A stretch of 64,000 bases of DNA from Aliishimia ponticola (GTDB taxonomy: Bacteria; Pseudomonadota; Alphaproteobacteria; Rhodobacterales; Rhodobacteraceae): the NCBI RefSeq assembly GCF_004803475.1, contig NZ_SRKY01000002.1, forward strand, positions 372,001 through 436,000. The letters are read 5' to 3'. Position 1 is the first letter of the stretch; every line of letters starts with the position of its first letter. The notes beneath the pieces were generated by a model. That model saw only the letters and a list, made by a program, of their open reading frames with translations, did no database searches and had not been told where the DNA came from. A program made the position numbers and the translations under genes. Shown here piece after piece: positions 11,301 to 20,306 of this stretch.

Positions 11301-12053
11301 ATGCGCAGAACACGGTGCGGTCTCGCGATCCTTTTACTCTTGGGAGCGGGGGCCAATGCCCAAACCGCCGACATCGGGACGCCGCCGCCGGTGGGGTCAA
11401 CGCAGACGGTGACGATTGGCCCTGCCAGTTTCGAGGTGAATTATTCGATCTTCGACAGCTTCGATACGTTGCCTGCAGATATCACGGTGGAACGCGGCCC
11501 GGTGACAGCGTTCACCCGGCCCGAAGGTGGCACCCATTTCTATCAGGCCGTCAAAGTCCCGACCGAGAATGTCAGTTGGGTGCAGGCCGCCGTGTTGGCC
11601 CAGTCCGCTGGCGGCTATCTCGCGTCGATCTCCAGCGCCGAAGAAAACGCCTTCGTGTTCGCCATGGTCGATGACACGGACTTCTTTTGGGAATTTCCAA
11701 CCGATTACACGCCCGACCCGCATTACAACATCATGATCGGCCCGTTTCTTGGCGGGACCAAGGTGGACGGGTCCGACGTGTCCGATGAGGGCTGGGTGTG
11801 GCTGAGTGGCGAGCCGTGGGCGTACACCAATTGGGCGGTCAATCTGGATGACGGGGTGATCGACCGCGACCCGCGTCCGAACGATCAGCCCAATGGGCGT
11901 GGCCGGCAGAACATCATGGGGTTCGGTGAGTTGAACCAGCCCGTCCCCACATGGGGCGACTACTTCGCCGGCGTCGCGCAGTACGAAAACATGGGCATGC
12001 CGATGGGCTATGCCCGTGGCTTTGTCATCGAATGGGACGCCGCGCCCGAATAG
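11301..12053 (+). CDS. Secreted C-type lectin-fold protein
   Basis: The 250-aa precursor starts at the ATG preceded by AGGAGAG, with an in-frame ATG 15 nt upstream judged less likely. The signal peptide is RRTRCGLAILLLLGAGANAQ, with predicted cleavage after ANA. The domain at about residues 70-245 has the CTLD pattern: HFYQAVKVPTENVSWVQAAVLAQSAGGYLASISSAEENAFV, then IGPFLGG, GWVWLSGEPWAYTNWA, and a terminal GFVIEWD strand. No cysteines are seen in the domain, unlike canonical CTLDs, so it must fold without disulphides. The ligand is unknown. It precedes the ferredoxin gene by 23 bp and may be co-transcribed with it. Confidence 0.82.
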   Translation: MRRTRCGLAILLLLGAGANAQTADIGTPPPVGSTQTVTIGPASFEVNYSIFDSFDTLPADITVERGPVTAFTRPEGGTHFYQAVKVPTENVSWVQAAVLAQSAGGYLASISSAEENAFVFAMVDDTDFFWEFPTDYTPDPHYNIMIGPFLGGTKVDGSDVSDEGWVWLSGEPWAYTNWAVNLDDGVIDRDPRPNDQPNGRGRQNIMGFGELNQPVPTWGDYFAGVAQYENMGMPMGYARGFVIEWDAAPE

Positions 12054-12076
12054 CAGCAAGGCATGAGACGCAAACC

Positions 12077-12286
12077 ATGACGATCAAAAGTATCAACGGC
12101 TGCATCGGCTGCGGCGAATGTGTGAAATCCTGCCCATGCGACGTGATCCGGATGGATCATGGCAAGGCTGTCATCACCTATCCTGCCGATTGCCAGATTT
12201 GCCACCTGTGCCGGATGTATTGCCCGGTCGACGCCATCGAGATGTCGCCCGAAAAGTCCATTCCCGTTGTCGTGCCTTGGGGGTAG
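12077..12286 (+). CDS. 2[4Fe-4S] ferredoxin-like protein
   Basis: The protein is 69 aa. It carries two cluster motifs, C9-x2-C12-x2-C15-x3-C19 and C39-x2-C42-x2-C45-x3-C49, so it should bind two [4Fe-4S] clusters. There is no signal sequence, suggesting a cytoplasmic location. It precedes, by 5 bp, a membrane haem protein and then a flavoprotein, and probably passes electrons within that set. The layout recalls the small iron-sulphur partner of fumarate-reductase/APS-reductase-like flavoproteins. Confidence 0.9.
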   Translation: MTIKSINGCIGCGECVKSCPCDVIRMDHGKAVITYPADCQICHLCRMYCPVDAIEMSPEKSIPVVVPWG

Positions 12287-12291
12287 CGATC

Positions 12292-12969
12292 ATGAAACTC
12301 ACCATTCAACGCGCCACAATCCTTGCCGCGATTGTCATCTTTGTCGGCCTGCCGCTGAGCTTTTACGCCTTGGGTGACGCGCCCCGGCGGTCGCTGTTGA
12401 AAGAGGCGATTTCGCTCGCGACCCTGATCGCCTTTGCGGCGATGCTGGGGCAGTTTTTCATGGCGCGAAGCAATACCTGGCTGCTGAGCGTGTTCAAACC
12501 GCCGCAGATACAGAAGGTCCACAAATACATCGCCTATACGGCGGTGACGGTGATCTTGCTCCATCCGGCGCTGATCGTTCTTCCGCGTGCGCTGGAAGGC
12601 GGGGTGCGGCCCTGGGATGCGTTCGTCACGATGATCACCACGCTGGATAATCTTGGCCTCGTCCTGGGGCTTGTGGCTTGGGTGCTGCTTTTGGTGCTCG
12701 TCCTGACCGCCTATTTCCGCAAGCCCATCATCAAACGCCTTGCGACCCATTATCGGGGGTGGCGCTATACGCATGGCGGCTTGGCGACGGCCTTCACCCT
12801 GCTGGCGCTGTGGCATGCGATTGCCTTAGGGCGCCATACCGACCCGCGCATGTCCGCCTTGTTCATCGTGTTGGCGCTGATTGGTTTTGCGATGTTGGCA
12901 AAGCTGTATTGGGGCGCGCCATCGCGGCCTACTGCGCCAAATCCTGTTCAGAAAGGAGCCGCGTCATGA
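12292..12969 (+). CDS. Membrane two-haem cytochrome b-like protein (ferric reductase-like transmembrane domain)
   Basis: The 225-aa protein has about six membrane helices. Two helices carry histidine pairs with identical 14-residue spacing, H77/H91 and H161/H175, the usual arrangement for two stacked b haems in ferric-reductase-like membrane domains. It should move electrons across the membrane. The ATG at 12292 follows the ferredoxin stop by 5 bp; an extended open frame begins inside the ferredoxin gene but has no family support. Its stop overlaps the flavoprotein ATG. No FAD/NAD domain is fused, so redox partners must be the neighbouring ferredoxin and flavoprotein. Confidence 0.82.
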   Translation: MKLTIQRATILAAIVIFVGLPLSFYALGDAPRRSLLKEAISLATLIAFAAMLGQFFMARSNTWLLSVFKPPQIQKVHKYIAYTAVTVILLHPALIVLPRALEGGVRPWDAFVTMITTLDNLGLVLGLVAWVLLLVLVLTAYFRKPIIKRLATHYRGWRYTHGGLATAFTLLALWHAIALGRHTDPRMSALFIVLALIGFAMLAKLYWGAPSRPTAPNPVQKGAAS

Positions 12970-14708
12970 CCACGCATGAGGACAACGCCGCCCCGACCCG
13001 CCGCGATTTCATTGCCCTGTCCGGGGCGAGTGCAGGGCTTGCCGCCATTGGGGCTGCGGGCTGGGCGCAAAACGCGGCCGAGATCGACGCGGAGAGTTTC
13101 ACCAATACCGATCATGCCACAGACGTGCTTGTGATCGGTGGCGGCATGGCCGGGCTGTTCGCGGCGGTAAAGGCCCATGACGAGGGTGCGGCGGTGATGA
13201 TCGTCTCAAAGGGGCGGCTGGGCGCGTCGGGTCTGACGCCGTTCGGCAAGGGGTTTTTCGTCTTTGACCCAAAGACGGAAAGCGGCAGCATCGATGATTT
13301 CGTCGATACGGTCTCGCGCTCTGCGCTGGGGACCAACAACCCGGTCTATACGCGGCAAGTGGCTGAACATTCGCGCGACCGGGCCGCCGAATTGCAAAGC
13401 TGGGGCTATTTCGACCAGACGCTGGCGCACCGCCCGTTCATGCGGCCCATCGAAGACCGGGACATTCCGCTATTGGAGCGTGTCACGATCACCCATCTGA
13501 TCAAGGAGGATGGCCGGATCGCAGGGGCGGCAGGCTTTCGGCTGGATGCCGAGGAAACCATCACGATCCGGGCGAAATCCGTGATCCTGTGTACCGGGGC
13601 AGGCGGGTTCAAACCCAATGGCTTCCCGCTGGGCGACCTGACCCATGATGGCAGCGTCATGGCCTATCGGATCGGGGCGAAGATCACCGGAAAGGAATGG
13701 AATGACGGGCATTCCACGCGGGTGGATCATCCCGCGGCAACCTTCGATGGGTGGGGGGATATGTTCGAACGGGTGCCATCGACCAACGGAGTCGATGTGC
13801 ATCACGATCTGGGCGTTGATATGAACTACCGCGCCTATGCGCTGGGCAACCCGGTGTCCGGTGGGCCCGGTGCCCCGCAGGCCGAAACTCCGGTTGCGGG
13901 TGGCCCTTTTGTGCCAGAGGAGTTCCAACGCAACTTTGATAGCCCGCCGGGCGGTGACGGGCCGCCTCCCGGCGCGGGCGAAGGCGGCGCACCGGGCGGA
14001 CCGCCACCGGGGTTCGGGGCGGGCGCAAATGTCGGCGGGGCCTCCGCAGGAATGGCGGTCCATAAATCCGAGGGGCTCGTGCCGATCAATGACCGCTGCG
14101 CGTCGACGGTCCCCGGCCTATACGCGGCGGGCGACGCGCTGGGCAGCCATATGTCCGGCGGCATTTATACGCAAATCGGCTCATCCCTGGCGGGGTCGGC
14201 AGTGCAAGGCGCCATCGCCGGAGAGGCGGCGGCAGACTATGCGTCGGGCCGCGCCGCATCGGTCATTCCAGACGCGCGACTGGCGCAGATCAGGGACCAG
14301 ATTCTTGCCCCGCTCCGGCGTGAGGCGGGCTATGGCCCGGCTTGGGTCACGCAGACATTGCAGGGCGTGATGATCCCGAATTTCGTGCTTTACGTAAAGA
14401 AAGCCTCCATGATGCAGGCGGCGCTTGCCTATATCGAGGAGCTGCGCGACCACCATGCGCCGATGCTGCGCGCGGCCAATCTGCATGAACTGCGCCTCGC
14501 ATGGGAAACGCGCAACATGATCCTGTCGGCAGAGATGAAGCTACGCGCCTCGCTCTTTCGCACGGAAAGCAGGTGCAGTCATTACAGGCTGGACTACCCG
14601 GAGGTCGATGACGCCAATTGGCGGGTATGGATCAATATCTTCCGGGGGGAGGACGGAACCATGCAGCTTGAAAAGCAACCATTCGGCACTTGGCCCGCAC
14701 AGGGGTAG
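12966..14708 (+). CDS. Tat-type FAD-dependent flavoprotein of the fumarate reductase/succinate dehydrogenase superfamily
   Basis: The protein is 580 aa. The N-terminus has TRRDFIALSG followed by a hydrophobic stretch and an AxA-like end, a probable Tat signal. The FAD-binding motif is VLVIGGGMAGLFAAVKA near residue 55, and GLYAAGDALGSHMSGG is the second FAD signature near residue 380. The C-terminal domain contains LRASLFRTESRCSHYRLDYPEVDDANW, as in SdhA/FrdA/AprA families. Residues about 298-358 form a Gly/Pro-rich insertion of low complexity. The substrate is unknown. The start overlaps the upstream membrane gene, so the three redox genes form one operon. Confidence 0.85.
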   Translation: MTTHEDNAAPTRRDFIALSGASAGLAAIGAAGWAQNAAEIDAESFTNTDHATDVLVIGGGMAGLFAAVKAHDEGAAVMIVSKGRLGASGLTPFGKGFFVFDPKTESGSIDDFVDTVSRSALGTNNPVYTRQVAEHSRDRAAELQSWGYFDQTLAHRPFMRPIEDRDIPLLERVTITHLIKEDGRIAGAAGFRLDAEETITIRAKSVILCTGAGGFKPNGFPLGDLTHDGSVMAYRIGAKITGKEWNDGHSTRVDHPAATFDGWGDMFERVPSTNGVDVHHDLGVDMNYRAYALGNPVSGGPGAPQAETPVAGGPFVPEEFQRNFDSPPGGDGPPPGAGEGGAPGGPPPGFGAGANVGGASAGMAVHKSEGLVPINDRCASTVPGLYAAGDALGSHMSGGIYTQIGSSLAGSAVQGAIAGEAAADYASGRAASVIPDARLAQIRDQILAPLRREAGYGPAWVTQTLQGVMIPNFVLYVKKASMMQAALAYIEELRDHHAPMLRAANLHELRLAWETRNMILSAEMKLRASLFRTESRCSHYRLDYPEVDDANWRVWINIFRGEDGTMQLEKQPFGTWPAQG

Positions 14709-14733
14709 GCCTGCGGTCACAGCGCGCAGGGGA

Positions 14734-15750
14734 TCAACCGGGAACAAGCTGTTCCGAGTGGTGGCACGCCACCGCGCGCGTGTCTGCTTCCGCGCGTCCG
14801 GCGACGGGGCGCATCAACGGCATGTCGCGGCTGCATTCGGGCGTCGCAAGCGCGCAGCGGGGGTGGAAAAAGCACCCGGCTGGCGGTGACAGGGGCGATG
14901 GCACCTCGCCCTTGATCGTCTCGAACCGGACCAGTTCATCGCCATCCAGAACCAGCTTGGGCACAGAGCCGATCAGCGCATCGGTATAGGGGTGCGCGGG
15001 CGTTCCGAACACCTCAGCCACAGGGCCGAGTTCGACGATCCGGCCCAGATACATGACCGCCACACGGTCGCTGACATGCCGCACCACGGACAGATCGTGG
15101 CTGATGAACACGGTGGTCAGGTTCAGATCGCGCGTGAGTTCAAGAAAGAGATTGATGATCTGCGCCTGAATCGACACGTCGAGCGAGGCAACCGGCTCAT
15201 CGCAGATCAGCACATCGGGCTTCATCGCCAATGCGCGTGCAATCGCGATCCGCTGGCGCTGGCCGCCGGAGAACTGGTGCGGATACCTGTCCGCCCAGAC
15301 CGGGTCCAGACCGACCTTCCGGAACCATTCCGCCACATAGGATGCCGCATCGGCGCGCGTCGTCAGCCCGTGGGTGATCGGGCCTTCGGCGACCGTGTCC
15401 CCAACCTTCATCCGCGGATCGAGGCTGGCAAAAGGGTCTTGGAACACCGTCTGGACACGGGTCGTCGCCTTGACCCCATGCGTCATGACCGGCACGCCGT
15501 CGATGGTCACCCGGCCCGAACTGGGTGGCAGAATACCGGCGATCAGACGGCCCAGCGTGGACTTGCCGCAGCCGGATTCGCCCACCAGACCAAGGGTTTC
15601 GCCCTTGCGCACCTCAAGCGACACATCGGACACCGCATGGACGGAGCGTGTTTCGACCCGCGCGCCCAGTTTCGCCGCGATCTTTTCACCGGTTGTCAGG
15701 TTCGGCCCGAAAACACGGCTGACCCCATCGATTTTGACAAAGGCGGTCAT
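14734..15750 (-). CDS. Oligopeptide/dipeptide ABC transporter ATP-binding protein (DppF/OppF type)
   Basis: The 338-aa cytoplasmic ATPase has Walker A GESGCGKST near residue 58, the ABC signature LSGG-equivalent FSGGQRQRIAIARALA, Walker B VLICDEPVASLD and the switch histidine in VFISHDLSV. The C-terminal oligo_HPY region has FFHPRCALATPEC. It is the last gene of the five-gene importer operon and overlaps the preceding ATPase gene by 4 nt. The end lies 25 bp from the convergent flavoprotein gene. Confidence 0.92.
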   Translation of the reverse strand: MTAFVKIDGVSRVFGPNLTTGEKIAAKLGARVETRSVHAVSDVSLEVRKGETLGLVGESGCGKSTLGRLIAGILPPSSGRVTIDGVPVMTHGVKATTRVQTVFQDPFASLDPRMKVGDTVAEGPITHGLTTRADAASYVAEWFRKVGLDPVWADRYPHQFSGGQRQRIAIARALAMKPDVLICDEPVASLDVSIQAQIINLFLELTRDLNLTTVFISHDLSVVRHVSDRVAVMYLGRIVELGPVAEVFGTPAHPYTDALIGSVPKLVLDGDELVRFETIKGEVPSPLSPPAGCFFHPRCALATPECSRDMPLMRPVAGRAEADTRAVACHHSEQLVPG

Positions 15751-16730
15751 GCGGGTTCCTCGTGCATTTGCCCGACCGGGTGGAAACAGCGCCAGCCGCG
15801 ATCCGCTTCGATTGTCAGGGCGGGTTCTTCGGTGCAGGCCGGTGTCTGGCGCGCGCAGCGGGGGGCAAAGGGGCAGCCGGGGGGAAGAGACAGCAGCGAT
15901 GGCGTGGTGCCAGGGATTTGTGCCAAGGGCTCGCCCGGCTTGGACGTGGCAGGCAGCGAGGCGATCAGCCCCGCGGTATAGGGGTGGCGCGGGTCGCGCA
16001 GCAGGGTCGCTGTTGGGCCTTGTTCGACAATGCGGCCCGCATACATGACCGCAAGTCTGGTGGCGAGGCTGGAGACCACGGCAAGATCGTGGCTGATCCA
16101 GATCAGCGCGGTGCCGGTTTGCGCGGCCAGATCGCGCATCTGATAGAGAATCTGCGCCTGAATGGATACATCCAACGCGGTTGTCGGTTCATCCGCGACG
16201 ATCACCGACGGGCGGTGCAACAGTGCAATCGCGATGGCGACCCGCTGGCGCATCCCGCCCGAAAATTCATGCGGATAGGATCGCAGACGCGCCTCGGCAG
16301 AAGGGATGCCAACCTGTGTCAAAAGCTCTGCCGCGCGTGCCTCTGCCGCGCGCCGCCCCAGTTTTTCGTGGGCGTTGATCGCAAGTCTCATCTGCTGTCC
16401 GATGGTCAGCATGGGATTGAGCGTTGCAATCGGATCCTGAAAGACCATGGAGATATCGCGGCCCCGGCGCGCGCGCAGTTGCGCTTCGGGCAGGCTGGTC
16501 AGTTCGGTGCCATTGAGCATGACGGAGCCCTCGACGATCCGCCCCGGCGCGTCGATCAGGCCCAGAATGGAAAAGCCGGTGACGGTTTTGCCGGACCCGC
16601 TTTCTCCGACAAGGCCAAGGATTTCCCCCGCGGCCAGATCGAAGGAGACGCCATCGACCGCTTTGACCACACCGGCCCGGGTGAAGAAATGGGTGCGCAG
16701 GTCGCGGACGCTTAGCACTGGATCGGTCAT
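15747..16730 (-). CDS. Oligopeptide/dipeptide ABC transporter ATP-binding protein (DppD/OppD type)
   Basis: The 327-aa ATPase has Walker A GESGSGKT near residue 41, signature FSGGMRQRVAIAIAL, Walker B VIVADEPTTALD and ISHDLAV. The oligo_HPY end has CPFAPRCARQTPAC. It forms the second half of the ATPase heterodimer with the neighbouring DppF-type protein. Its ATG overlaps the stop of the permease gene by 4 nt, consistent with one transcript. Confidence 0.92.
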   Translation of the reverse strand: MTDPVLSVRDLRTHFFTRAGVVKAVDGVSFDLAAGEILGLVGESGSGKTVTGFSILGLIDAPGRIVEGSVMLNGTELTSLPEAQLRARRGRDISMVFQDPIATLNPMLTIGQQMRLAINAHEKLGRRAAEARAAELLTQVGIPSAEARLRSYPHEFSGGMRQRVAIAIALLHRPSVIVADEPTTALDVSIQAQILYQMRDLAAQTGTALIWISHDLAVVSSLATRLAVMYAGRIVEQGPTATLLRDPRHPYTAGLIASLPATSKPGEPLAQIPGTTPSLLSLPPGCPFAPRCARQTPACTEEPALTIEADRGWRCFHPVGQMHEEPA

Positions 16731-17608
16731 CGACGCAGCCTCGGGTTGAATTGGTCACGCACCTGATCGCCCACGATGTTGATCGCCACGATCAGGATGA
16801 TCAGCGCGACACCGGGATAGACGGAAATCCAGTAGCGTCCGCTCATCATGTAGGGGAAGCCGTTGGAAATCAGCATGCCAAGGGATGGCTCTGTCACGGG
16901 AAGGCCCAGACCGAGAAAGCTGAGCGTCGCCTCCAGCGAGATGGAGTTGGCGATTTGCACGGTCGCCACAACGATCAGCGGCGGGGTGCAATTGGGCAGC
17001 AGGTGGCGCAGCATCACCAGCCGGGTGGACAGCGGCGTGGCGACGGCGGCTTCTATATAGTCCTTGCCGCGTTCGGCCTTTGCCGCGCCATAGGCCGTGC
17101 GCGCGAAATAGGCGTATTGCGCGGCAACGAGGGCGCCGATCAGCTGCGCCTTGCCTTGTCCCAGCATTGCCACGATGACCAGCGCCAGCAGGATCGCCGG
17201 GAAGGACAGCTGCAAATCGACCATCCGCATGATCAGCGTTTCGATCCGGCCTCCAAGATAGGCGGCCAGAATGCCCAGAAACGTGCCGATGGTTAGCGAT
17301 ACGAACCCGGCGGCCAGACCGATCTGGATTGAGATTCGCAGCCCATAGAAAATCGCGGAAAGCAGGTCGCGCCCCTGCGGGTCAGTGCCCAGCAGATGTG
17401 TATAGCCGCCAGAGCCGACAAACCCCGGTGGGCGACGGCTATCCATCAGCGACAGGTTGGCCAGATCATAGGGGTTTTGCGGTGACACGACCGAGGCGAA
17501 AAGCGCCAAAAGCCCCATCAACACCATCACGACAAGCGCAACGACCGCGACCTTGTTTTCGCGAAATTCGGCCCAGAAGCGGCGCAGGGGAGTGCTTTGA
17601 TCGCTCAT
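16727..17608 (-). CDS. Oligopeptide/dipeptide ABC transporter permease (DppC/OppC type)
   Basis: The 293-aa inner-membrane protein starts at the ATG at 17608, which overlaps the DppB-type stop; the open frame further upstream is only a shadow of the other permease. It has an N-terminal OppC_N segment (FRENKVAVVALVVMVLMGLLALF), GTDPQGRD before the core and the permease EAA loop EAAVATPLSTRLVMLRHLLPN. About six membrane helices are evident. It pairs with the DppB-type permease. Confidence 0.92.
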   Translation of the reverse strand: MSDQSTPLRRFWAEFRENKVAVVALVVMVLMGLLALFASVVSPQNPYDLANLSLMDSRRPPGFVGSGGYTHLLGTDPQGRDLLSAIFYGLRISIQIGLAAGFVSLTIGTFLGILAAYLGGRIETLIMRMVDLQLSFPAILLALVIVAMLGQGKAQLIGALVAAQYAYFARTAYGAAKAERGKDYIEAAVATPLSTRLVMLRHLLPNCTPPLIVVATVQIANSISLEATLSFLGLGLPVTEPSLGMLISNGFPYMMSGRYWISVYPGVALIILIVAINIVGDQVRDQFNPRLRR

Positions 17609-18579
17609 GCCGATGCCCCGTGGCGGATGCGCGGGTCGATCAGGGCAAAGACCAGATCGATCACGAAGTTGATGGTGACGAACAGGAAGGCGACAAGGAT
17701 CAGGTAGGCCACCATTACCGGGCGGTCCAGAACGCTGATACTGTCGATGATCAGCTTGCCGACCCCGGGCCACGAAAAGATGGTTTCGGTGACGACCGCG
17801 AAGGCGAGGGTCGATCCAAGTTCCAGCCCGAACACCGTGATGATCGGGATCGAAATGAGTTTCAGCAGGTGACGGCGCAAGATCGTGGCCTCCGACAAGC
17901 CCGCAGCGCGGGCGAATTTGATGGTATCGGTCAGCATGATCTCGCGCGTGCCGGCACGCGCGAGCCGGATCATCATGGCCAGTTTGAACAGGGCAAGATT
18001 GACCGCCGGCAGCACGATATGGGACAGCCCGTCCGCGGTCAGGAAGGACCATTCGATCCCGAGGATTTCGACCGTGTCGCCGCGCCCGCCTGCGGGCATC
18101 CAGCCAAGATTGACGGCGAAGGTCAGGATCAGGATCAGACCGACCCAAAACGACGGCACGGAAAAGCCAAGCACCGACACCGCCATGATCGTCTTGGACA
18201 GCCAGCTATCGGGGCGGTAGCCCGCATAGATGCCAAGGCTCACGCCGATCACGGTGGCAGAGATGACAGAGATCAGCACCAGTTCCAGCGTGGCGGGAAG
18301 ACGCCCGCCGATCAGTTCCAGAACCGGTACGTTATAGACGAACGAGCGTCCCAGATCGCCTTGCAGCAAATTGCCGATAAAGATGAAATACTGCTCATAC
18401 AGGGGCCGATCGAGGCCAAGGCGGCGGATCGTGTTCAGCCGGATTTCCTCGGTCGCTTCGGGCGGGATCACGATGTCGATCGGGTTACCGATGGCATAGA
18501 CGCCGCAGAACACGATCACGGACATGACGGCCATAACCACAACTGCCTGCATGAACCGTTGGATGATAAAGCCCAGCAC
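17605..18579 (-). CDS. Oligopeptide/dipeptide ABC transporter permease (DppB/OppB type)
   Basis: The 324-aa protein has the typical first helix (QAVVVMAVMSVIVFCGVYAIG), LGLDRPLYEQYFIFIGNLLQGDLGRSF, and the EAA-loop region FARAAGLSEATILRRHLLK. About six membrane helices are evident. It lies 74 bp downstream of the binding-protein gene. A noticeable detail is the rather long DPRIRH C-terminus shared with DppB proteins. Confidence 0.92.
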   Translation of the reverse strand: MLGFIIQRFMQAVVVMAVMSVIVFCGVYAIGNPIDIVIPPEATEEIRLNTIRRLGLDRPLYEQYFIFIGNLLQGDLGRSFVYNVPVLELIGGRLPATLELVLISVISATVIGVSLGIYAGYRPDSWLSKTIMAVSVLGFSVPSFWVGLILILTFAVNLGWMPAGGRGDTVEILGIEWSFLTADGLSHIVLPAVNLALFKLAMMIRLARAGTREIMLTDTIKFARAAGLSEATILRRHLLKLISIPIITVFGLELGSTLAFAVVTETIFSWPGVGKLIIDSISVLDRPVMVAYLILVAFLFVTINFVIDLVFALIDPRIRHGASA

Positions 18580-18653
18580 TGCCTGTCCTCGTGTCTTTCA
18601 GGGGTGTCCGGGCGACGGCATGGCCGCCCGGAACAAGTGTGGTGTGGCGCAGA

Positions 18654-20243
18654 TCACGACGCGGGTTTGATGAAGAAGGCGAGCGTGTCTTCGTCAAAGC
18701 GCGGGGTGAATTCCAGCATACCGGCTTTGGCGCCCCAGACGGTCTGCAACTGGACCAGAGAGATATAGGCCTTGTCCGCCATGACTTTCTCCATCGCGGC
18801 CTCATAGGTCGCGCGGCGTTCGTCGGGGTCCATCATGGTTGCGCCGGTTTGCAGCAGCTTGTCGACTTCCGCGTTCTTGTAGGCAATCCGGTTGAAGGCA
18901 CCCAGTTTGACGTCGGGGTCGTTGGAATGTGCCAGACCGCCAAGGGTATAAGACGCTTCGCCCGTCAGCGTGCCCCAGCCGTTCATGAACATGGAATATT
19001 CCAACCGCGCCTGAGCAGGGAAGTAGACGGTTTTGGAGATCGCGTTGACATTGGTCTTGATCCCTACCTGGGTCAGCATTTGCCCCAGACCCTGACAGAT
19101 CGCGCCATCGCCCGGCAGGCGGTCGGCGGTGCAATAGAGGTCAACCTCGAACCCGTCCGGATAGCCCGCATCGGCCAGCAGTTCCTTGGCTTTCGCGGGA
19201 TTGTATTCGGGCATCGGGATATCTTCGGAAGAGCCGAAGAAGCCCGGGGGCATCATCTGATTTGCCGGTTTGCCCAGCCCTTCCAGAACGATATCGACCA
19301 TCGTTTCGCGGTCGATGGCATAGTCAATCGCGTCGCGGACCTTTTGATCGCGCAGCGGGTTTTCATCCAGATCCGACCCGTCGATCGCCCGCACCAGAGG
19401 CGTGTCTTCGCGCTGATCAAGCTGGAGGTTCATCACATAGACCGAGTCGCCGATCACCGCATCGACAGAGGAATCGTTCTGCAGGGCGAGGTAATCGACC
19501 GAGGAGACATAGTTGATCACGTCGACCTGTCCCGCTTTCAGCGCCGCAAGGCGGGAGCTGTCATTGGGGATTTCCTTGCGCACAACGGTTTCCCACGCGC
19601 CTTTGCCGCGCCAGTAATCGTCGTTCCGTTCCAGTACCAGATCGCCTTTCGGCTCCCAGCTAACGAACTTGTAGGGGCCGGTCCCGATTGTGGCCGCGCC
19701 GCTGTTGAAGCCCTGCGCAGCCGTTTCGGGCGTCGAATAATCGGCTGCCGCCTCGGAAGAGACGATGAACAGCCGGATGAAGTCATTGGGAAGCGTTGCC
19801 GCCTGCCCATCGGTATGGATGTGGATCGTCAGCGGGTCGATGATTTCGACATCGGCCACGCGCCGCACATAGATGGTTGTGGTGGTGGGGCCGGACACGA
19901 CCGGGATACGCTCGATCGAGAACTTCACATCCTCTGCGTCGAAATCCGATCCGTCGTGGAATTTCACGCCTTCGCGCAGCTTGAATTCCCAGGTGTCCTC
20001 GTCCACCGGGCTCCAGCTTGTCGCAAGGCCGGGTTCGATCTGAAGGTCATCGCCGGACCAAACCAGCGTGTCGAAAATATGCTTTGCCGCCTCCGCGTGC
20101 GAGCCAAGAGCCGAAAAATGCGGGTCCATGGATTCGGGCCCGCCGCGCACGCCCATCGTAAGCTGCTGCGCCGCCGCCACGTTTGCCGCGCCAAGGCTGA
20201 CGGCAAGGGCTAAGGGCGTTAGGAATTTATGGTATTTCATCAT
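18654..20243 (-). CDS. Periplasmic solute-binding protein of the oligopeptide/dipeptide family (SBP_bac_5)
   Basis: The 529-aa precursor has a signal peptide (KFLTPLALAVSLGAANVAAAQ, cleavage after AAA) and typical family blocks: GPESMDPHFSALGSHAEAAKHIFDTLVW, TWEFKLREGVKFHDGSDFDAEDVKFSIER and KVRDAIDYAIDRETMVD. GGAAGGGAAG precedes the ATG. It determines substrate choice for the importer, but members bind peptides, opines, nickel or other compounds, so the ligand is unknown. The gene is divergent from a MarR-type regulator, with paired palindromes in between. Confidence 0.92.
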   Translation of the reverse strand: MMKYHKFLTPLALAVSLGAANVAAAQQLTMGVRGGPESMDPHFSALGSHAEAAKHIFDTLVWSGDDLQIEPGLATSWSPVDEDTWEFKLREGVKFHDGSDFDAEDVKFSIERIPVVSGPTTTTIYVRRVADVEIIDPLTIHIHTDGQAATLPNDFIRLFIVSSEAAADYSTPETAAQGFNSGAATIGTGPYKFVSWEPKGDLVLERNDDYWRGKGAWETVVRKEIPNDSSRLAALKAGQVDVINYVSSVDYLALQNDSSVDAVIGDSVYVMNLQLDQREDTPLVRAIDGSDLDENPLRDQKVRDAIDYAIDRETMVDIVLEGLGKPANQMMPPGFFGSSEDIPMPEYNPAKAKELLADAGYPDGFEVDLYCTADRLPGDGAICQGLGQMLTQVGIKTNVNAISKTVYFPAQARLEYSMFMNGWGTLTGEASYTLGGLAHSNDPDVKLGAFNRIAYKNAEVDKLLQTGATMMDPDERRATYEAAMEKVMADKAYISLVQLQTVWGAKAGMLEFTPRFDEDTLAFFIKPAS

Positions 20244-20306
20244 CTTCCCTTCCTGTTCGGTAGAAGAGGCAGCAAGCCCCGTCCGTTTCTTTGCGTTTTT
20301 GCATGT

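Noticed and set aside
14709-14733. Inverted repeat CCTGCG...CGCGCAGG as a terminator between the flavoprotein and importer operons
   Set aside because: The stem is imperfect and overlaps little sequence; there is no T-run on either strand.
17609-18148. Extension of the DppC-type permease frame over dppB
   Set aside because: The extra 180 residues are the alternative frame of the DppB gene; the ATG at 17608 overlaps the upstream stop as expected.
17329-18768. Long plus-strand open frame opposite the two importer permease genes
   Set aside because: It is antisense to two clear membrane permeases, its translation is low-complexity and rich in D, R, Q and H, and it has no recognisable domain. 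Long antisense frames are expected in high-GC DNA.
18591-20213. 540-codon plus-strand open frame opposite the solute-binding protein gene
   Set aside because: It is the mirror of the solute-binding-protein codon pattern, with no ribosome-binding site and no family motifs.
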